Source: Camarhynchus parvulus
Lineage: Eukaryota; Chordata; Aves; Passeriformes; Thraupidae
DNA length: 64,000 nucleotides
Assembly (NCBI RefSeq): GCF_901933205.1
Contig: NC_044573.1
Span: forward strand, 28,455,493 to 28,519,492
Reading direction: 5' to 3'
The notes below the pieces were generated by a model. It did not search any database. It was given only the letters and a program-made list of their open reading frames with translations, and was not told the origin of the DNA. This document shows positions 49,149-63,600 of the stretch, in pieces. Made by a program: the position numbers and the translations under genes. The stretch's first letter is position 1. Every line of letters starts with the position of its first letter.

Positions 49149-52100
49149 GACTTGGCCAAAGTCTCTGTTTCCTTCGTAATGAAAATTAATGAAAGCATCC
49201 TGAGTTCAGCCAAGAGGGGCCAATGAAATAACAGGTACAGTGACAGTAATCATGGAGTCAAAGCTGGCTCCATTCATTTATCTGGGGACTCCCCCTTGAA
49301 ATCCAATGCTATTATCAAACTAAACCCCTACAAACTCTTTCTGCTAATGCTTGGGAAAATGCCTGAGCTGGAAGATTGAGTATCAGACAAGCAATACTCA
49401 ATGTTCCATGTGTTGCTTGAAGAGATTCCTAAAATAACTGGTAAGACATATCAAGGGCCAGGAAACAATTTAGATCAGAATTTTCTAAGTTTGTACCTCC
49501 AAACTGAGAAGGAGCTTTAGTATTTGCTACTGATTCTTATGAATCTAGCTTGTTTCAAGCCAGAAACACAGCTTGGGAGTCTCCATAGACATTCTCATTA
49601 CATGCCCAAAGACCTTCCTGCTTCATTCCATCAAAAATTTAATTGTATGAAGGAAAAGCTGAACAAAAGGGAAGAAATAAAGACCCCATGGTGGAGAGCA
49701 GAGAACCTTCTGCAGCATATGCTATCAGAAATGAACACAAAATGGCAGCAGCCTCCAGCAAACACTTAGAAATTTAAAGATGCAACACACAGAAAATTAA
49801 GCCTTAATTGCTTCCAACAATAGCAGCATAAGCCACAGCTAGTTATCACCTGAACCATCTGCTCCCCCAAGCAGCAGCTCTTAACACAGGCATGAGCTTG
49901 AAAGATCCTCTCACTTCAGGCACACACAGTTCACATCAGAAAAATGGCAACAAAAGTCAAGTGTTTTCCTCTGAATTTCAACATACAGGAGATGCAACAG
50001 CAGGATTAGCCACAGCAAATACAAAGATAGAAATTGTATCAGTCATGAATGTCTCTGCAGAACAAGCCCAGTCCTGTTTCACACAAATGCTGACAAAACT
50101 GATAAGCACATTTTCTCCTTACAGTCAGAATTTATAACCTGAAGTGGCTGTTATAATGGAAAAGTAAATGATCCCCTGATACTCAATCAATCTTGTGAGA
50201 AATAACCTGAATAATGAGTTACAATTGCAAGAGATGAAATTAAGACAAGAACAGTTAAATAAGTATCTAAAGGAACGGATAGCATTTAGTATGGTATTGG
50301 AAACCTAAATTAGACTTTAAAATTTATGCAGAGACAGAGGAGGAAGGGGGAGAAAATAAGGAACTGGAGCAGAGGCCTCAGATAAAGATGAGCCTTTGAT
50401 GAGAAGTAATCAGAAGCAATGTCAGATTCACATTATTTGAGGAAAAATCCCCACTTCAAATAGAATTTTTTATGCAACTAGGTTTAGAGCTTAGCACTAT
50501 AGAAAGATTTCCATTTACAGTATGAAATACTCCAAAATGCTTACAGCTCAAATCAATTTGTTGCAGATGTGATTAGAAGTTGTCTCTAAGACCATGCTGC
50601 AGCACAAGATGTGGAACCAAGCTAATAACATCTCTTTCACAGTGGTGCCTCACACTGATGGATGGTCTACACCCGACAACAGTGCAACAAAAGGAAAGTA
50701 TTATCCCCATTTTAAAGGAAGAGACTGGGATAGATGGCACTTCAAAACCACCTAGAACACTAATGACTAATTGATGGCTTTTATCATAGAGGAAGGGCAT
50801 ATAGGATCCTGCCATAGGTTCTTGACTACAAAATCAGATTTGAAAAACAAAGAACCAGGATTAAGACATCTTAGTGTTTACCAGTATTGGATTAGGTACT
50901 ATGACCCTTGTTTTCCATCCAGGCTTGATAAAACTGAGTTTTCCTCAGAGTCCTACCTAAAGCTGGAACATATGAGGATGGAATTTATCTCATCTGACTG
51001 CATATGTCTACATTGTGACCATTTCACTGAGTGCTCTTGTACTCCAGCTTTATAACAAATGGGGGAAAATAGTCACTCATAGGATGTGATTCAACTTGTG
51101 CTAAAGCAAATGTTTAACTCAGGTGAGAAAACTGATGTTCTCTCATTGCCCACAAAATTAGCCTGGTAGGATTAGTTCAGATGTTAGCTCAGACATTTAT
51201 TCTGCAGATGTCCATGAGATGAGTGCCTCAGGCACCGGAAAAAGATAATTAAACTGTAAACTATATGCTCTGGTGTATGTAGGTATTATGATAACATCAT
51301 CCTATCCCCTTCTCAAGTTCTCCCCATGTCTGTTCAGGTCATTTTTATTGCATCTAATAAAAATAGAACTAAGTGCTGGGGAAATACAGCAGGAAAAAAA
51401 AAAACCATGATCATTCAGACTTTGTAGGATAGGGACGAAATGAGGAGAATTTTTGTAATCATTGATGGTAATACATAGTGCTTGATGACTATTGTCATCC
51501 AGATTCTTCTGCAGGGCACTTTAAATCACTAATGGCAGAAACACTCACAAGAATCTTAAATAAAAGCTATTTTGCATTGTCAGGGAATTAAGGATGGAAT
51601 AATAGATCTGTCCTACTGATTGCCTATTTATGTATTCATCCACTGCCTAGTTATTTATCTATTTCTCTAGTATTTGCTGGCTGATGTATTTCCCTATGAA
51701 GATCATTTTTAAGGAATGCCTCAGGTTATCAGCCACCTTGAGTCAAGTACCTGTGTCAACTCCTGTGATTCCGTCCTGCAGACCACATGATAAGTGAACC
51801 AAAAGGAGACAAGATCATTATTGAAAGGTTAAACAATGGGAATGACCTAAGGGGAAGTTTCAACAGATGGTTTCTGTCATGAGACCAGTTAAATCTAAAT
51901 TTTACAAAGTGTTTTGTTATGTTGTAAAAAAAAAAAGGCGAGGAAATTCTTCTTTGCAACATAATGGAAAACATCAGAGGAAAACCACAACAGAGGCCAC
52001 TACTGTCCAATTTGGAGCAGCAGAGTTTCCCTTCAGGAAATACTGACTTAGAAGACCTACAATATTTCCTGCAGTATTTAGTGCTGGGTTTGGCTTTGAC

Positions 52101-55100
52101 ATCAGGTGGGATTAGATCAGCTCCTTCTATCACAGCCTTGATTATGATGCAGAACCTGAGAGATGTTGGAATAATCAAGCTTTCATATAATCAAGGGCAT
52201 ATTAAAAGTATTAAATGCATACCTAGAGACACAACTGGGTAACAGCTAACAGGCAGTTACAGATCACTGGCTTTTGAAAATCACAAAGAGAAACAAATCT
52301 TTTATTTCATATTGTTATTATTTTTGTGACATTCTGTAATCCAACCAAAGGCCCTGTTAAAAATAATTAAAGGAGTTTTCATCTTTATTGTATTGTGCTA
52401 TTTAATTATGGTCATGGCACCTGGAAAGACTCTCCTAGCTGAGGATGATTATTAAAAATAAAATACATTGTAAATAATACTCCTTAATAACCATCTTTTC
52501 AGAAATGTTGAGACTCTAAGTACACTTGGAGGAAAACCTGGTGGATTGCAAAAAGGAAAACTGAAGCTTGAGAAAGTTTTGTGACCCCTCCTGAACAAGT
52601 TAGTGCTAGTAGCATCACTGCAACCTAAACCATCTGCTTCATAGTCTAATTTTTCTCCCATTAGGATATGGTCCAAAAGTGATTCCTGAAGTCAGTCTAT
52701 TCCCATTGTTAACAATTACAGTGTTAATTCCCTTCAGCCTGAAGATTTAAGACACTATCTAAATATAAAGATAAAATCTAATTGCTGCTTGCTTTTAAAT
52801 GAGTAGCCAAGAGTTTTTGCAGCATTGGATGAAAAGACGTGTCATTGGACACCAGTGAGGTTCAAAACATGGCTTAGATTTCACATTAAAAAATAAGCCT
52901 TGTTAGATTCCATATGCTTATAGCCAGAATCATATCAAAGTTGACAAACAATCAGTATCTGATGACTGTGGTGCTTGACTCAGAAATGCACTACCACCAG
53001 ATGAAAGCACCTCTTTGCTGTGGAGGCTAAATAGCATTTCATGACAGGTGACTGATTTTGGGAAGGAAAAAAAGAAATCTCTGTAATGTAAACAGCATTA
53101 TACATACAGTTTGTAAACATGAAAGGGATGAAATGTACCTGCTCTGCAAATAAATTCTCTGCATCTGAAGAAATAAAAATATCAATGCATATAAATCAAG
53201 GCCAATCTGTATGATTTAGGCATAGTGGCATTAAGTTTCTGGGTTTTTTTCACAAACCTCATTTTAAATAATTTTTTACTTTTCCTACTACTTAACACTA
53301 GGGTGCATAGCAGGAAACAGTGTTAAACTTGAAGGTCATGATTGAGTTCCATGGGCTCAGAACATTGTCCCTGATGTCACTAATTATTTTTTTCTGTGGC
53401 CTTGTGTATTTTTCAATCTCTTCCTTTCTTTAATTCCCAACTATACATTCTGGTAATAGCTAAGACTTACACAGTGGGAAAACACCCAGTCTTTTCTCTG
53501 AAGATCTAATATTTCAGTAAAGCAGTGTGGACAAAGGCAACACATGTGAAGGTGCCAGACCAAAGCCACCATGGAGGTAGAAGTGGGGAGATTTTGAATC
53601 ACAGAGCTGATTTTTTCCTAAACACAACCATTTCTAAGTGAAATGATAACTTGAATTCTTTTCAAGTATTATATTTACCATTGATTCTCCTTTTATTTTC
53701 TTTTCTCTCTCTTTTTGTTTAACTTCTCATTAATCCCTCCTCCAAACTTCATTTCCAATGACAGAAATTCATAAAACTATTTGGGACACATGAGCTGTGA
53801 AAGATTTTAATCAAGTGATGAATGCAATTTTCATTTCACTCCAGTCTCATTTATTTAATGCAAGAAAAGGTTAGGAGGATTTTGCAGGACATTGCATCAT
53901 AAATCCTAATTTGTGTATTTTATTTCTATTGCAAACCTACAGACTGTAGTGAACTTGACAGAATTTATTATGTTTTTTTCCCAGAAAGTCCCAATACAAG
54001 TCTGGATTGAGACAGCTCTTGTTCAGTTTGCATTTGACTAAAAAGATATGTAAAGCTTGAGTTTTGAAAGAAACGGTCTTAAATAATCTGAAAAGGTCAA
54101 AAAGTAGCATGAAAATCAGATTTAAGTTTGTGAAAGGAAAAACAAAGCAAAAAACAGAAGAAAAAGCAATTCTAGATAAACCTTCAGTACAAGGTAGAAT
54201 GGATACTTTCCTTTCATTCCTTCCCACAGCAAGGAAGATGAGGAAGCAAGTCTGGACAGTACATAACATTTCAGAAATAACTGAATTTAATAATAGGTAA
54301 AATGATTCCTTGGGTGTGTGGGGTTTTCTGAGTGAAAGATATCTCTTGGACTTTACTCCGATATATAATTAAGAACTAGCAAAATAATCAAAATTCCTGT
54401 TGAAAAAAAAAAAAAGAACAATAGAAATATTTGGAGGATTCACGGGGGGAAAAACAGGTGACCTGTGTGGGATAATTATAATTGGCTACTATGATTGAAG
54501 AATAAACCAGAGGGGAGAAAGAAAAAGCCACAGGAAAAGGTCAACCAGAGAAAGAAATATGTCCAAAGTTTGGTTACAATGAACTATATGTCCCCATACA
54601 GCAATTAGAACAATGGTTTTCTATTCAGTTTATTCACTCTGTTGTATCACTCAAGAAAAGGGAAATAAATCAGGCTGGTGCCTGACCTTTAAAAAACAGT
54701 GGATCCCAGTGAATCATCCTGTCATTGACATAATAATTTGATTTCTTTTTAAGCCTCTTTCTACACATCCAGCAGCTGGCAAAAATAGAGTTATGGCCTG
54801 TGTTTTCATGAGGAGGCCTTTTTTCCTTGCTTCTTAAGGTAAATAAAATATAGCAGTTGGAAGCAACTGAAAGATAAATTTATCAGGTTCACTGTGCCTA
54901 TAGAGAGAAAATCAGTGCCAGGAATGAGATCTGCATGAAACTATATCTGAAAACCCAATATAGCATCAAAACATTTAATTTTAAAGTATTGAAAACTTTT
55001 GTTTCTTTCTCTTCACACTTATTTTTAATGTGTTTGTCTGGGTTCCTCAAAGATAAAGTGCTCAAACACCAGAAGAAAAATTTCTATTTATACTTTATAA

Positions 55101-58100
55101 GCAAGGGCCTGGAAATCTCAGAAAATGACAATGTAAGGAATATTTCCAGAGAGGTCCAATAAATTAATGGAAACACTCTGCTTTTGTACATTTATCTAAT
55201 GTCAGCATTGAACTCTGCTGGATTAGAATTGAGATCAAAAGTTCCTGCCATGCAAATATGACAACAGTGTAAAAGAGAGACTCATAGTTCTTTGTGAACT
55301 TTTAAAAGTTCATAACTAGACTGAGGATATTATGCCAGCATCAAAAACGAGGAATCTGTTACTTTTATTGGGTCATTTTGTATCATAAACCATTGGAAGA
55401 AGAGAAAGTTGCAAAACATAAGCTGTTTTTCTTCACTTAGCCTCCTTTTCCCCCCTGTTCTAACCATTTTTATGTCCAAAGCAGATGATACAGAGAAAGC
55501 ACTAGAAGCGACCTAATTTTTATTGCTGTATTGCTGCCTCTGGATTTAGAAGAGTAAGGAAAGACATTTGCTGTGGACCTTCAGTGTAGTTTCCAATAGA
55601 TATGATGGGGCTGTGAAGTTTGTGTAGGACCTACACACCCATCCTGTGCACAAAACCTTTATCTGTTCTGCAGCTGAGCCGGGACCCTCCTGATTCTTTA
55701 CTGACTGCATAAGGAATAAAATTTAAACAGGAACTTAGGGCAAGTGAAGATTAAGGAAAGGCAATGTAAAGAAAAATATCAAATAGATGCCACTTTCTTC
55801 TCCTTGACTTTTGTGTCTGAATCTATTGAAAATTTATTGATCTAAGTTGTCCATTTAGATCACCTAAGTCACTGACTCTGTGCTATAAGAAATAGCAATC
55901 TCTTGTAACTACCAAACAGAATTAATTTTTGTGTCTCTCAGTAATCTCACTATAGTTCACTAATAAATTCACTCATTTTGCTGTTCTTATCACTGCTCCT
56001 CCAGTTTTTAAGAACCCTTTTCTCATTTCAAGATTAAAGTTATACATAGACAGTTCATATCTATTTATTTTCATACCATTTTTCTTTTAGCTTAAAATGT
56101 CTCTTCTTCTTCCCCAATCTTTATTCCCTTAGCACATTTCAGCACCATTCCCTCCCCATCTTTATTTTGTTGGGCTAGTTAAGGCAAGTTTTCTTCTAGT
56201 GTCTCTTGAGCAATAAATTAATCATTCCACTATTCATCTAGTAATTTCTTCCTGCACCTACTTCAGGTTGATTACATCTTTCTTAACTACAGCTTTACAG
56301 AATTTTCAGTGTTGTAAAATATTTTTACTGGCATAATATGAAAGTTTCCCACATCTGGCATATATTTAATTGTGGGAAATTAATATCCATTTTATCCTTT
56401 TGTCAACAGTGTCCTACAGTTTAAACAGCTCTTTTCCTACTGTGGTGCTTATCCTTCTATTTTATTCCTTGGTATCAATCATCTGACTCCTCAGCTTGTA
56501 TTTTGCTAGGCTAGGCAGCCTAGATTGTCTTCTTTCACAAGTAGATATCCACTTTCTTATTCATTTTAGCAGTCTTCCTTTTCTTTGCTCTCATCTGAAT
56601 TTGTCTTTCTTGCAGGTGGTGAGACTCACAGTATTCCAAAAAACACTTCCCCACGACTATGCTATTAACACTCCCATGTGTCTTCTGATATATCCAAAGA
56701 GGGCATTTGACTCTTCGATGATGGCATCGTACCAGTGGCTCACAGTCATTTGGGGACTGACAGATATATTCAGATAGTTTGTCTTCTCTTTCTGCTCTGG
56801 ACAGTAAGATGCCAGGACACTGCAGAAATTATTTGCAGTTATTCCTGGTGCAAGATGTTACATACTAGCTCATTTTGTCATTTTTCTGTTACCCGGACTC
56901 TTCCAATATTTTGTTCTTCATGTATAATATTCCCAAGCTGATTTCTATAACTGCCATCTCTTGTGTTTGTGTCATCAGCTCCTCTTTCTCTGTTGCAGGA
57001 TCAGGATTATTCACAATAACAACATACAATTTTGCTCCGAAATTTAATTTTTCAGAAAATCCACCACTAATTATTTTAAAGACAAAAATTCCTGTTCTTT
57101 TTTTCTCAAATATGTTATGCCTGTTGCTAATCTACATCTTCCTACACAGAGCTAGTAATTCCTTAATTCTTCACAAAGCTTCATAACTGAAATCACATAA
57201 TTCTCGCTAGATAAGATCAGATTCCTTTGTATAGGAAAAAAAATAAAAATAAAAAAAAACCAGCCGAACAAAAACACAGAAAGAAATCAGGTTATTCTGA
57301 CAGCATCTACATTCAATAAACCCCTGTAAATCCTATTCCTCAGTCTCTCCAATTCCTATTTTCTTATGAATTCGTAACATATTTCCAAGGTTTGATCCAT
57401 GAATTTCTTATTTTCCATTACACTTATCTTTCTACATAAGGGCATTGCATTTTCCTCTTTCCAGTTTCATACCATTGCACACTTCAAGCACAGACTTTAA
57501 ACCTTTTCTTTCTGAATGAAGATTTCATTTTCTGGTTCTTTTGGGGTTCTGGGCTGGGTATATGATCTACTCACTTTTACTTTTTGATTTCAATTTCGCA
57601 TTCCAATTAAGTATCTTCTCTTTGTCTTCATATATATCATGACTCATACTTCAATTTTTTTGTCCAATGACCCTCTGCCATTTCATACACAAATTAGGAG
57701 AGTCCTGAAGTTTCAGCCATTCTTTTTAACATGTGACCAACTTTCTTCATTTACACCCTGATAGCAACTTTTAGAATATATATTTTTTAGAGTGCACAGA
57801 CTACTGAACAGTACTTTAAAATATGCATCAAATCCTACTTAAAGTATTTTGATGGAAGGTTGTCTTTTGAAATTTTTCTCTCTGTCTGGATTTCCCTGGA
57901 TTCTATCTTTACAAGAATAGAACATGTCTCTTGTCACTCAAACTCAGTCCTGGAAGTAATAATTCAAAGGTTTATGCTTTAGGAAAAAATAATGCCAGGA
58001 AATCAATGTTAATGCCAGTTTTTCCAGCTTCAGAAAAAGACTTATGATATGCAAATAATGGAAGTCTTGATTCACTGCCATGGTAAGAAAATAAATGAAC

Positions 58101-59850
58101 AAAAGTAACTGATTCTGGTTTATTAAAATATTTCATTGTTGTGTTTTTCTCATTTACTCCAGTAATGCTTAAATGGCATCTGAGAAGTGGGTCATTTTGT
58201 GTTTCAGTCTGTAAAGCACACAAGGAATGACAATGTCTGTCCTCAGAGGGCTAATCCTGTGCTATGGTAGGATACATTCAGTGACTTCAGCAGGACATGG
58301 AAATCCCTCCACCTTTCTGTGATCCAAAAGACAAACACAGCCAAAGACCCATGGGGCTGTCAAGCATTTTTGCATGCACGGATTTTTGGAAGAGGAAGGC
58401 TGTTGGAGAGGCAAACCAAGTATATGCTTGTGTGAGAGAGAAAAAAGATAAACTTTCTGTAGCTGTATTGCAATATTATAGTGAATTTGACTTCTCTACA
58501 GGCTTTTTAACTCATTTTAGTTTCCTGTCTCTACTCATGGTAACCTGATTAAACCAGTGGTAGGTCTGCAGAGTTCTGATAGCCACATGAATCACAAAAG
58601 TCTCTGTTTTAATCAATGCATTCCTTTCCACTGACAGCATGGGAGTGGCTTAGGAATTAGCTTTAGTTTTCAAGAATTAAAACACTGTCTTATAAAACCC
58701 TTTATTTCCTTGAATTTCTGAGTAGGCTGGATATTTATTTATAAAGAAGAAAATAATCACAATGACCTATCAGCCTCTGCAATCTCCTTATTTTTGTTGA
58801 TGACTTCCAGGGAAAGGAATAATTTATTAGGTTCTTGGCTACACATTATTCCATTTTCATCAGTGTTGCACATACAAGGATAGTTACTTGAGAATGGTTC
58901 CTGCAGATAGGGATAAAAACAAATTACTTTTGCAGTGGCCACTGAACACATGTAAATGAAACCAATTATGAAGTGTATTGCTCCTCATGGACCAAATAAC
59001 ATCCTGTGAGGCTCTGCTGGCCCTCTAGGTTCATTTGTTGACAACATATTAATAAGAGCATATTTTAACTTGTAAATCATTATCTCCACAGGTCATCTAG
59101 CACAGAAAGAATGGAGATAGCCAGAACAATTCAATGCAATCTAAGATATCGTGGCTCTGAGTAAAACTTCTCACTGGTTTCAGCCTTATTTTAGAAGAGG
59201 GAAGTGTATCCCCAAGGCAATCTGACACACCAGTGTTCATTTCTCTTTTGCTACAAATGGCAAGCAGACTCCTATCATGTTGCAGGACAATACCTAGATG
59301 CCAATGTTCCACAATTACTTTCTTACACAAGCAATTCTTTACTGTTTTGTTCTCCTAGTCTTTACAAAAACCTTAATTTTTAGCTTATGAAGTGAACTTT
59401 ACCTGCTAATCACAAATGCGACAGGGAGTGGGATGAAGCCTGGTACAAGGCAGCAGCTGAAGGGTTTGTCAGCTGCTGGATGTTTTAAGCCACTGGCCAC
59501 TGTTAAGTAGCGCTGCCGTTTCTGCCACTAACACAGTAAATCTGTGTCTAACACATGAAATCATGGAACAAAACACAGGTTGCAAACAGGCTTGCAAACA
59601 TGTTTGTGTAAGTCTAGCTGTGGCAGTCACCAGTGAAGAGGATGTGATGTGGATCCCAGTGTCTACATCTATGATATCTGTCACCAGCTTCCATTTTCAT
59701 TTGGAGCCTCTGATGATTACCTGAGACAGCCTGTTGTTTTTCTAAAGTATAGACTTGGAGTAACAAGTAGGTATAAAAATATCTGGGGACTTCTGTTTTT
59801 TTCCTGTAAAAGAACTAGGTGAGGCACTTTCAAAAGGCTCATTTTGAAAA
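49149..59850. other. Intergenic stretch, no gene seen
   Basis: About 10.7 kb of AT-rich unique DNA. A perfect 18-bp palindrome lies at 55295-55312 and an A-rich patch at 57234-57259. Open frames up to about 140 codons (51756-52178 minus) show no domain features. No tRNA or other RNA gene was recognised. Confidence 0.6.
55295..55312. repeat. 18-bp perfect palindrome
   Basis: TGAACTTTTAAAAGTTCA is its own reverse complement. It contains two TGAAC half sites facing each other; no further context. Confidence 0.8.
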
Positions 59851-59854
59851 GGCA

Positions 59855-60637
59855 AGCTCAGACCCTTTGAGGTGCAGCAAGGCCAAGTGCTGGGTCCTGA
59901 ACTTTGGTCTCAACAACCCCAGACAATGCTACAATTTAGGGGCAGAGTGGCTGGAAAGCTTCTCAGCACAAAAGGACATGGGAGTGCTGATCAACAGCAA
60001 CTGGGCATGAGCCAGTGTGTCCAGGTGACCAAAATAGCCAATGGAATCCTGGCTTGTTTCAGCAATTGTGTGGCCAGCAGGACCGGGGCAGTGATTATCC
60101 GCCTGTACTCACCACTGGGGAGGACACACCTTGAGTGCTGTGTCCAGTTCTGACCCCTCACTACAAGAAAGACACTGAGGTGCTGGAATGTGTCCAGAGA
60201 AGGGCAATGGAGGTGACAGAAGGCCTAGAGAGTAAGTCAGACAAGGAACATCTGAGGGAGATGGGGATGTTTAGCCCGGAGAAAAGGAGGCTCAGGGGGG
60301 ACCATATCAGTCTCTACAGCTCCCTGAAAGGTGGGTGTAGCCAGGTGGGGATCAGCCTCTTCTCCCACGCAACCAGCAACAGGACAGGAGAACATATCCT
60401 CAAGCTGCACCAGAGGATGTTCAGTTTAGAGATTAGGAAGAATTTCTTAACTGAAAGGGTTGTCAAGCATTGAAATGGGTTGCCCAGAGAAGTTGTGGAG
60501 TCAACCATCTCTGGAGATGTTCAAGAAATGACTGGCCATGGGATTCAGAGCTATGGTTATTTGACAAGGTGGTGTGCAGTAAAATGTTGAACTCTACGAT
60601 GTTGGAGGTTTTTTCCAAAATTAATGATTCTATGAAT
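59855..60637 (+). mobile_element. 5'-truncated CR1 LINE, 3' end of ORF2 and 3' UTR
   Basis: This is the 3' end of a chicken-repeat-1 non-LTR retrotransposon. Translated in pieces it gives the typical CR1 ORF2 C-terminal words: HLECCVQF (about 60130-60150), then in the next frame YKKDTEVLECVQRRAMEV, EKRRLRGDHISLY, LKGGCSQVGISLFS, IRKNFLTERVVKH ending near 60473. Nucleotide marks include GTTGCCCAGAGAAGTTGTGG (60479 on) and the 3' tail TTTTTTCCAAAATTAATGATTCTATGAAT, where CR1 copies end in short ATTCTATG-type repeats. A frameshift around 60150 and stop codons inside show that it is dead. Strong 5' truncation is normal for CR1. Confidence 0.92.
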
Positions 60638-63600
60638 CTTATGCAAAATGAGTTCCCTTTATTGCTTTTCAAGCTGGACATCAGAAACTTTAGTCATCCA
60701 AAACTTAATGTCTCTTTAACAATATTCAGACATGTAGCTGATGTTTATCTCAGATGAACATCCCTCTTGCTTTCCTTTTGAAAGGGCATCCATGCTCAGC
60801 CATGGCAAAAAGTATGAGATAAAATTTTCCTTGTAATGAGTCACTACAACAGGACTTGAGTTTGGATGAGGATCATGAAAACAACTTAAATTAATATTGT
60901 CAGAAGCACAGGATACTACTGTCAGTAATTTTTACAGTCCTCCCCAACTCCTTCAAGCATCAGAGCTCCCATTTGGCTAGGTAATTAAGCATCTTAAATT
61001 ATGCATCTCTGTGTTTTGGCATACTTACAAAGAACCTCTCAGAAGCACTGTAGCCAGCTTGATTTGTCTACCAACAACTGGTAAACTATTACAGTCCCCA
61101 CAATGTGTGGATTGAGATATTTTATCAGTCTCTTGGAAAGAAATTGTACATGGCATATCAATACATAATTGTGTTTGGTTATGTAGGTACACTTACCCCT
61201 GTCTAAAATTACCCTGGAACAAGCAGCACAAGGACAGGTATTTGATGCTGTCCAAGCAAGGAGCAGCATACATACCTACTGCACAGGAGGTATTATGAGC
61301 CAATATTTCCTTTGTTAGCTAGTGAATGGTACCACCTTTCAGGAGCTAACATCTGCTTTGGGGCCAGGGAACAAATTCATTTCTCCTCCAAGCTAACTCA
61401 CTCTCTCTCTTTCTCTCTCTCCCTCTTCTCTCTCTTCTTGCCCACCTATAAGTTTTAAATATCATTAACATGATCCTTTACGCTTTCTTCCTCAATGACT
61501 ACCAAGGTCTAAAGGAAAGATGTCCTTTGGCCAAATCTACTGGGCAGGCTCCTGCATGAAATGACAATTTATAACAAGTAATTAAATGTTAGGATTATTG
61601 TCCCTGTCAGATGATGCCATGGCTAATACTCTTATGTCAGTGACAAATGATGAGATGGCAGCAATAAAGCCGCTTGGAGTGAAGAACTTACATGTCAGCC
61701 ACTTATTCGTCCACACTTATCCCAAACCACTGAACTTCTTGAAAATACCCACTGAGTATCTGATATGATTCAAGCTGATATAGACGGACATTATAAGTTA
61801 TTCAGCATAAAGGGAACAGAAGAATATTCAAGATTTTATCTTACTCTGTGTAGGGCTTTACCACTCCCTAATCCTATGATACAGACTCCAAGATCACCTG
61901 GTAATTTGGGATCAGCTCTCCTGATCCTAACTTCGGCTATGGATGGTCTGCTATGATTCTCCTCAAGAATGACAAGGTGTTGATGAAATTATTTATAAAT
62001 TTCCCCCAGCTTTATGAAGGGAATCACTTCTCATTGCATGGGCTGCGATTAAGTGAACAGCTTTTGTGAAGGATGAGGGCAAACAAAAGGAATAGATAAA
62101 ATATTTGCTAATGAAAGGAACCCAGTCTTATGATACAGAAGAAGGAAGTATTGAATTAAGTGTTCCTGCCACCCACATGCTAGTTGAGGAGTAGCACCAT
62201 GAACAGAAAAAAAAAAAAAGAAAATGTATCTGTAAAAAATTATTCTGACACCTGGGCTGAAATTCAAGAAAAACTTTCAGGCAATAAATAAGATGTCTAA
62301 GAAACTGAATTTCTCACACTTGTGGTAGCTGTGTGCCAGATGCGATCATGGTAAATCGTGGGTTAAATACAGAACTCAAAAATTTTAGTATGTTTGCAGC
62401 TCCTCACTAATCATAAATGCTGCCTTTTAGCTCAGTTTCATAACTTTTCCTTTTCATTGTGATTACTGCTGTGGTGCATATGCAAGTGCTAGCTGGGAAA
62501 AGGGCAATGGAAGGTGCAAGAGTGGTCCAAAGCAGTCAGAGGTGCACTGAACACTGATATATTGATGGGTAGAATTTCATTATTCTCTTTCTCAAAGCTA
62601 CGTTCTGTAGTGCTCACCTGGAATGTACATGGAACACTAAATGTGTGACAAATCAGGGAAATTATGGTGGTTGTTTTCAGTCCTATCAAAGCTCCACTTT
62701 ATTTCATCCAACACATTGTTTCAGAGATGATGGCCCTGTCCTTCACATGGTTGCTGCCTGCAGCCAGGACCATTTAGTTCTAACAAAGATCCTATTTAAT
62801 GCAAGAAACACCTAAAGCTTATTACCCATCACTGGCTGCATAAAATTACAGGCTGTCAGTATGTGTTAGATGAATCCATCTGGAGAAGATAAAAGAACCG
62901 AGAATGAAACTGGCTTCAACATTCCAGATAAACTCTCTTTTAGCATTAAAAAAAAAAAGATGAAAGAGAAGAAAAGACCAAAGACTGGTTATTGTCTTTC
63001 TCTTCATGTAAACTAGGGAAGAGGGCACAGAGCTATTAGATAATGCAGTCAGCTTCCTAACTGTTTCAGAATTATATTTTTGAAGCTTTTTCATTTGAGG
63101 TAGGTCTTTCTTGCTCAAAGGGTGGTCCCTCTCCTATTATTGACTGCAGTATTCTGAGCCTTGTCTTTTAGTATGAAAAACTAGATGCATAAACTGAAAA
63201 ATAACAACAGACTTGGTCTGCCTTAAAGCAAACTCTATTAATGCTCTTGGAGGGGTAGGGGGTGTGGAATGTTAAATCCTTTTTACATACTTTACAGAAA
63301 TAGGAAAACCACATTTTCATGAAAGAATCCTCAGACTTTCTTTTATTCATGTCAGTAGGTTTGAATGCAATGATTAAGAAATATTAATACCCCTAAGTAC
63401 ATCTTTGGGAGCATATATAGAAAATTGTAGGATTGTCAATGTAAATTGTCTTAAGTCATGTTCAGGCCCATATCAAGAGCCTTTCACTGGGGAAAAAAAT
63501 ATAAAGATGCTGCACAGTGATTAACAGTCCAGCTGTGTAAGAATTTTCCTATTTACTTCTGGGAAGAAGAAGGGGACACTTGGATTAGGACTTTTGGGAA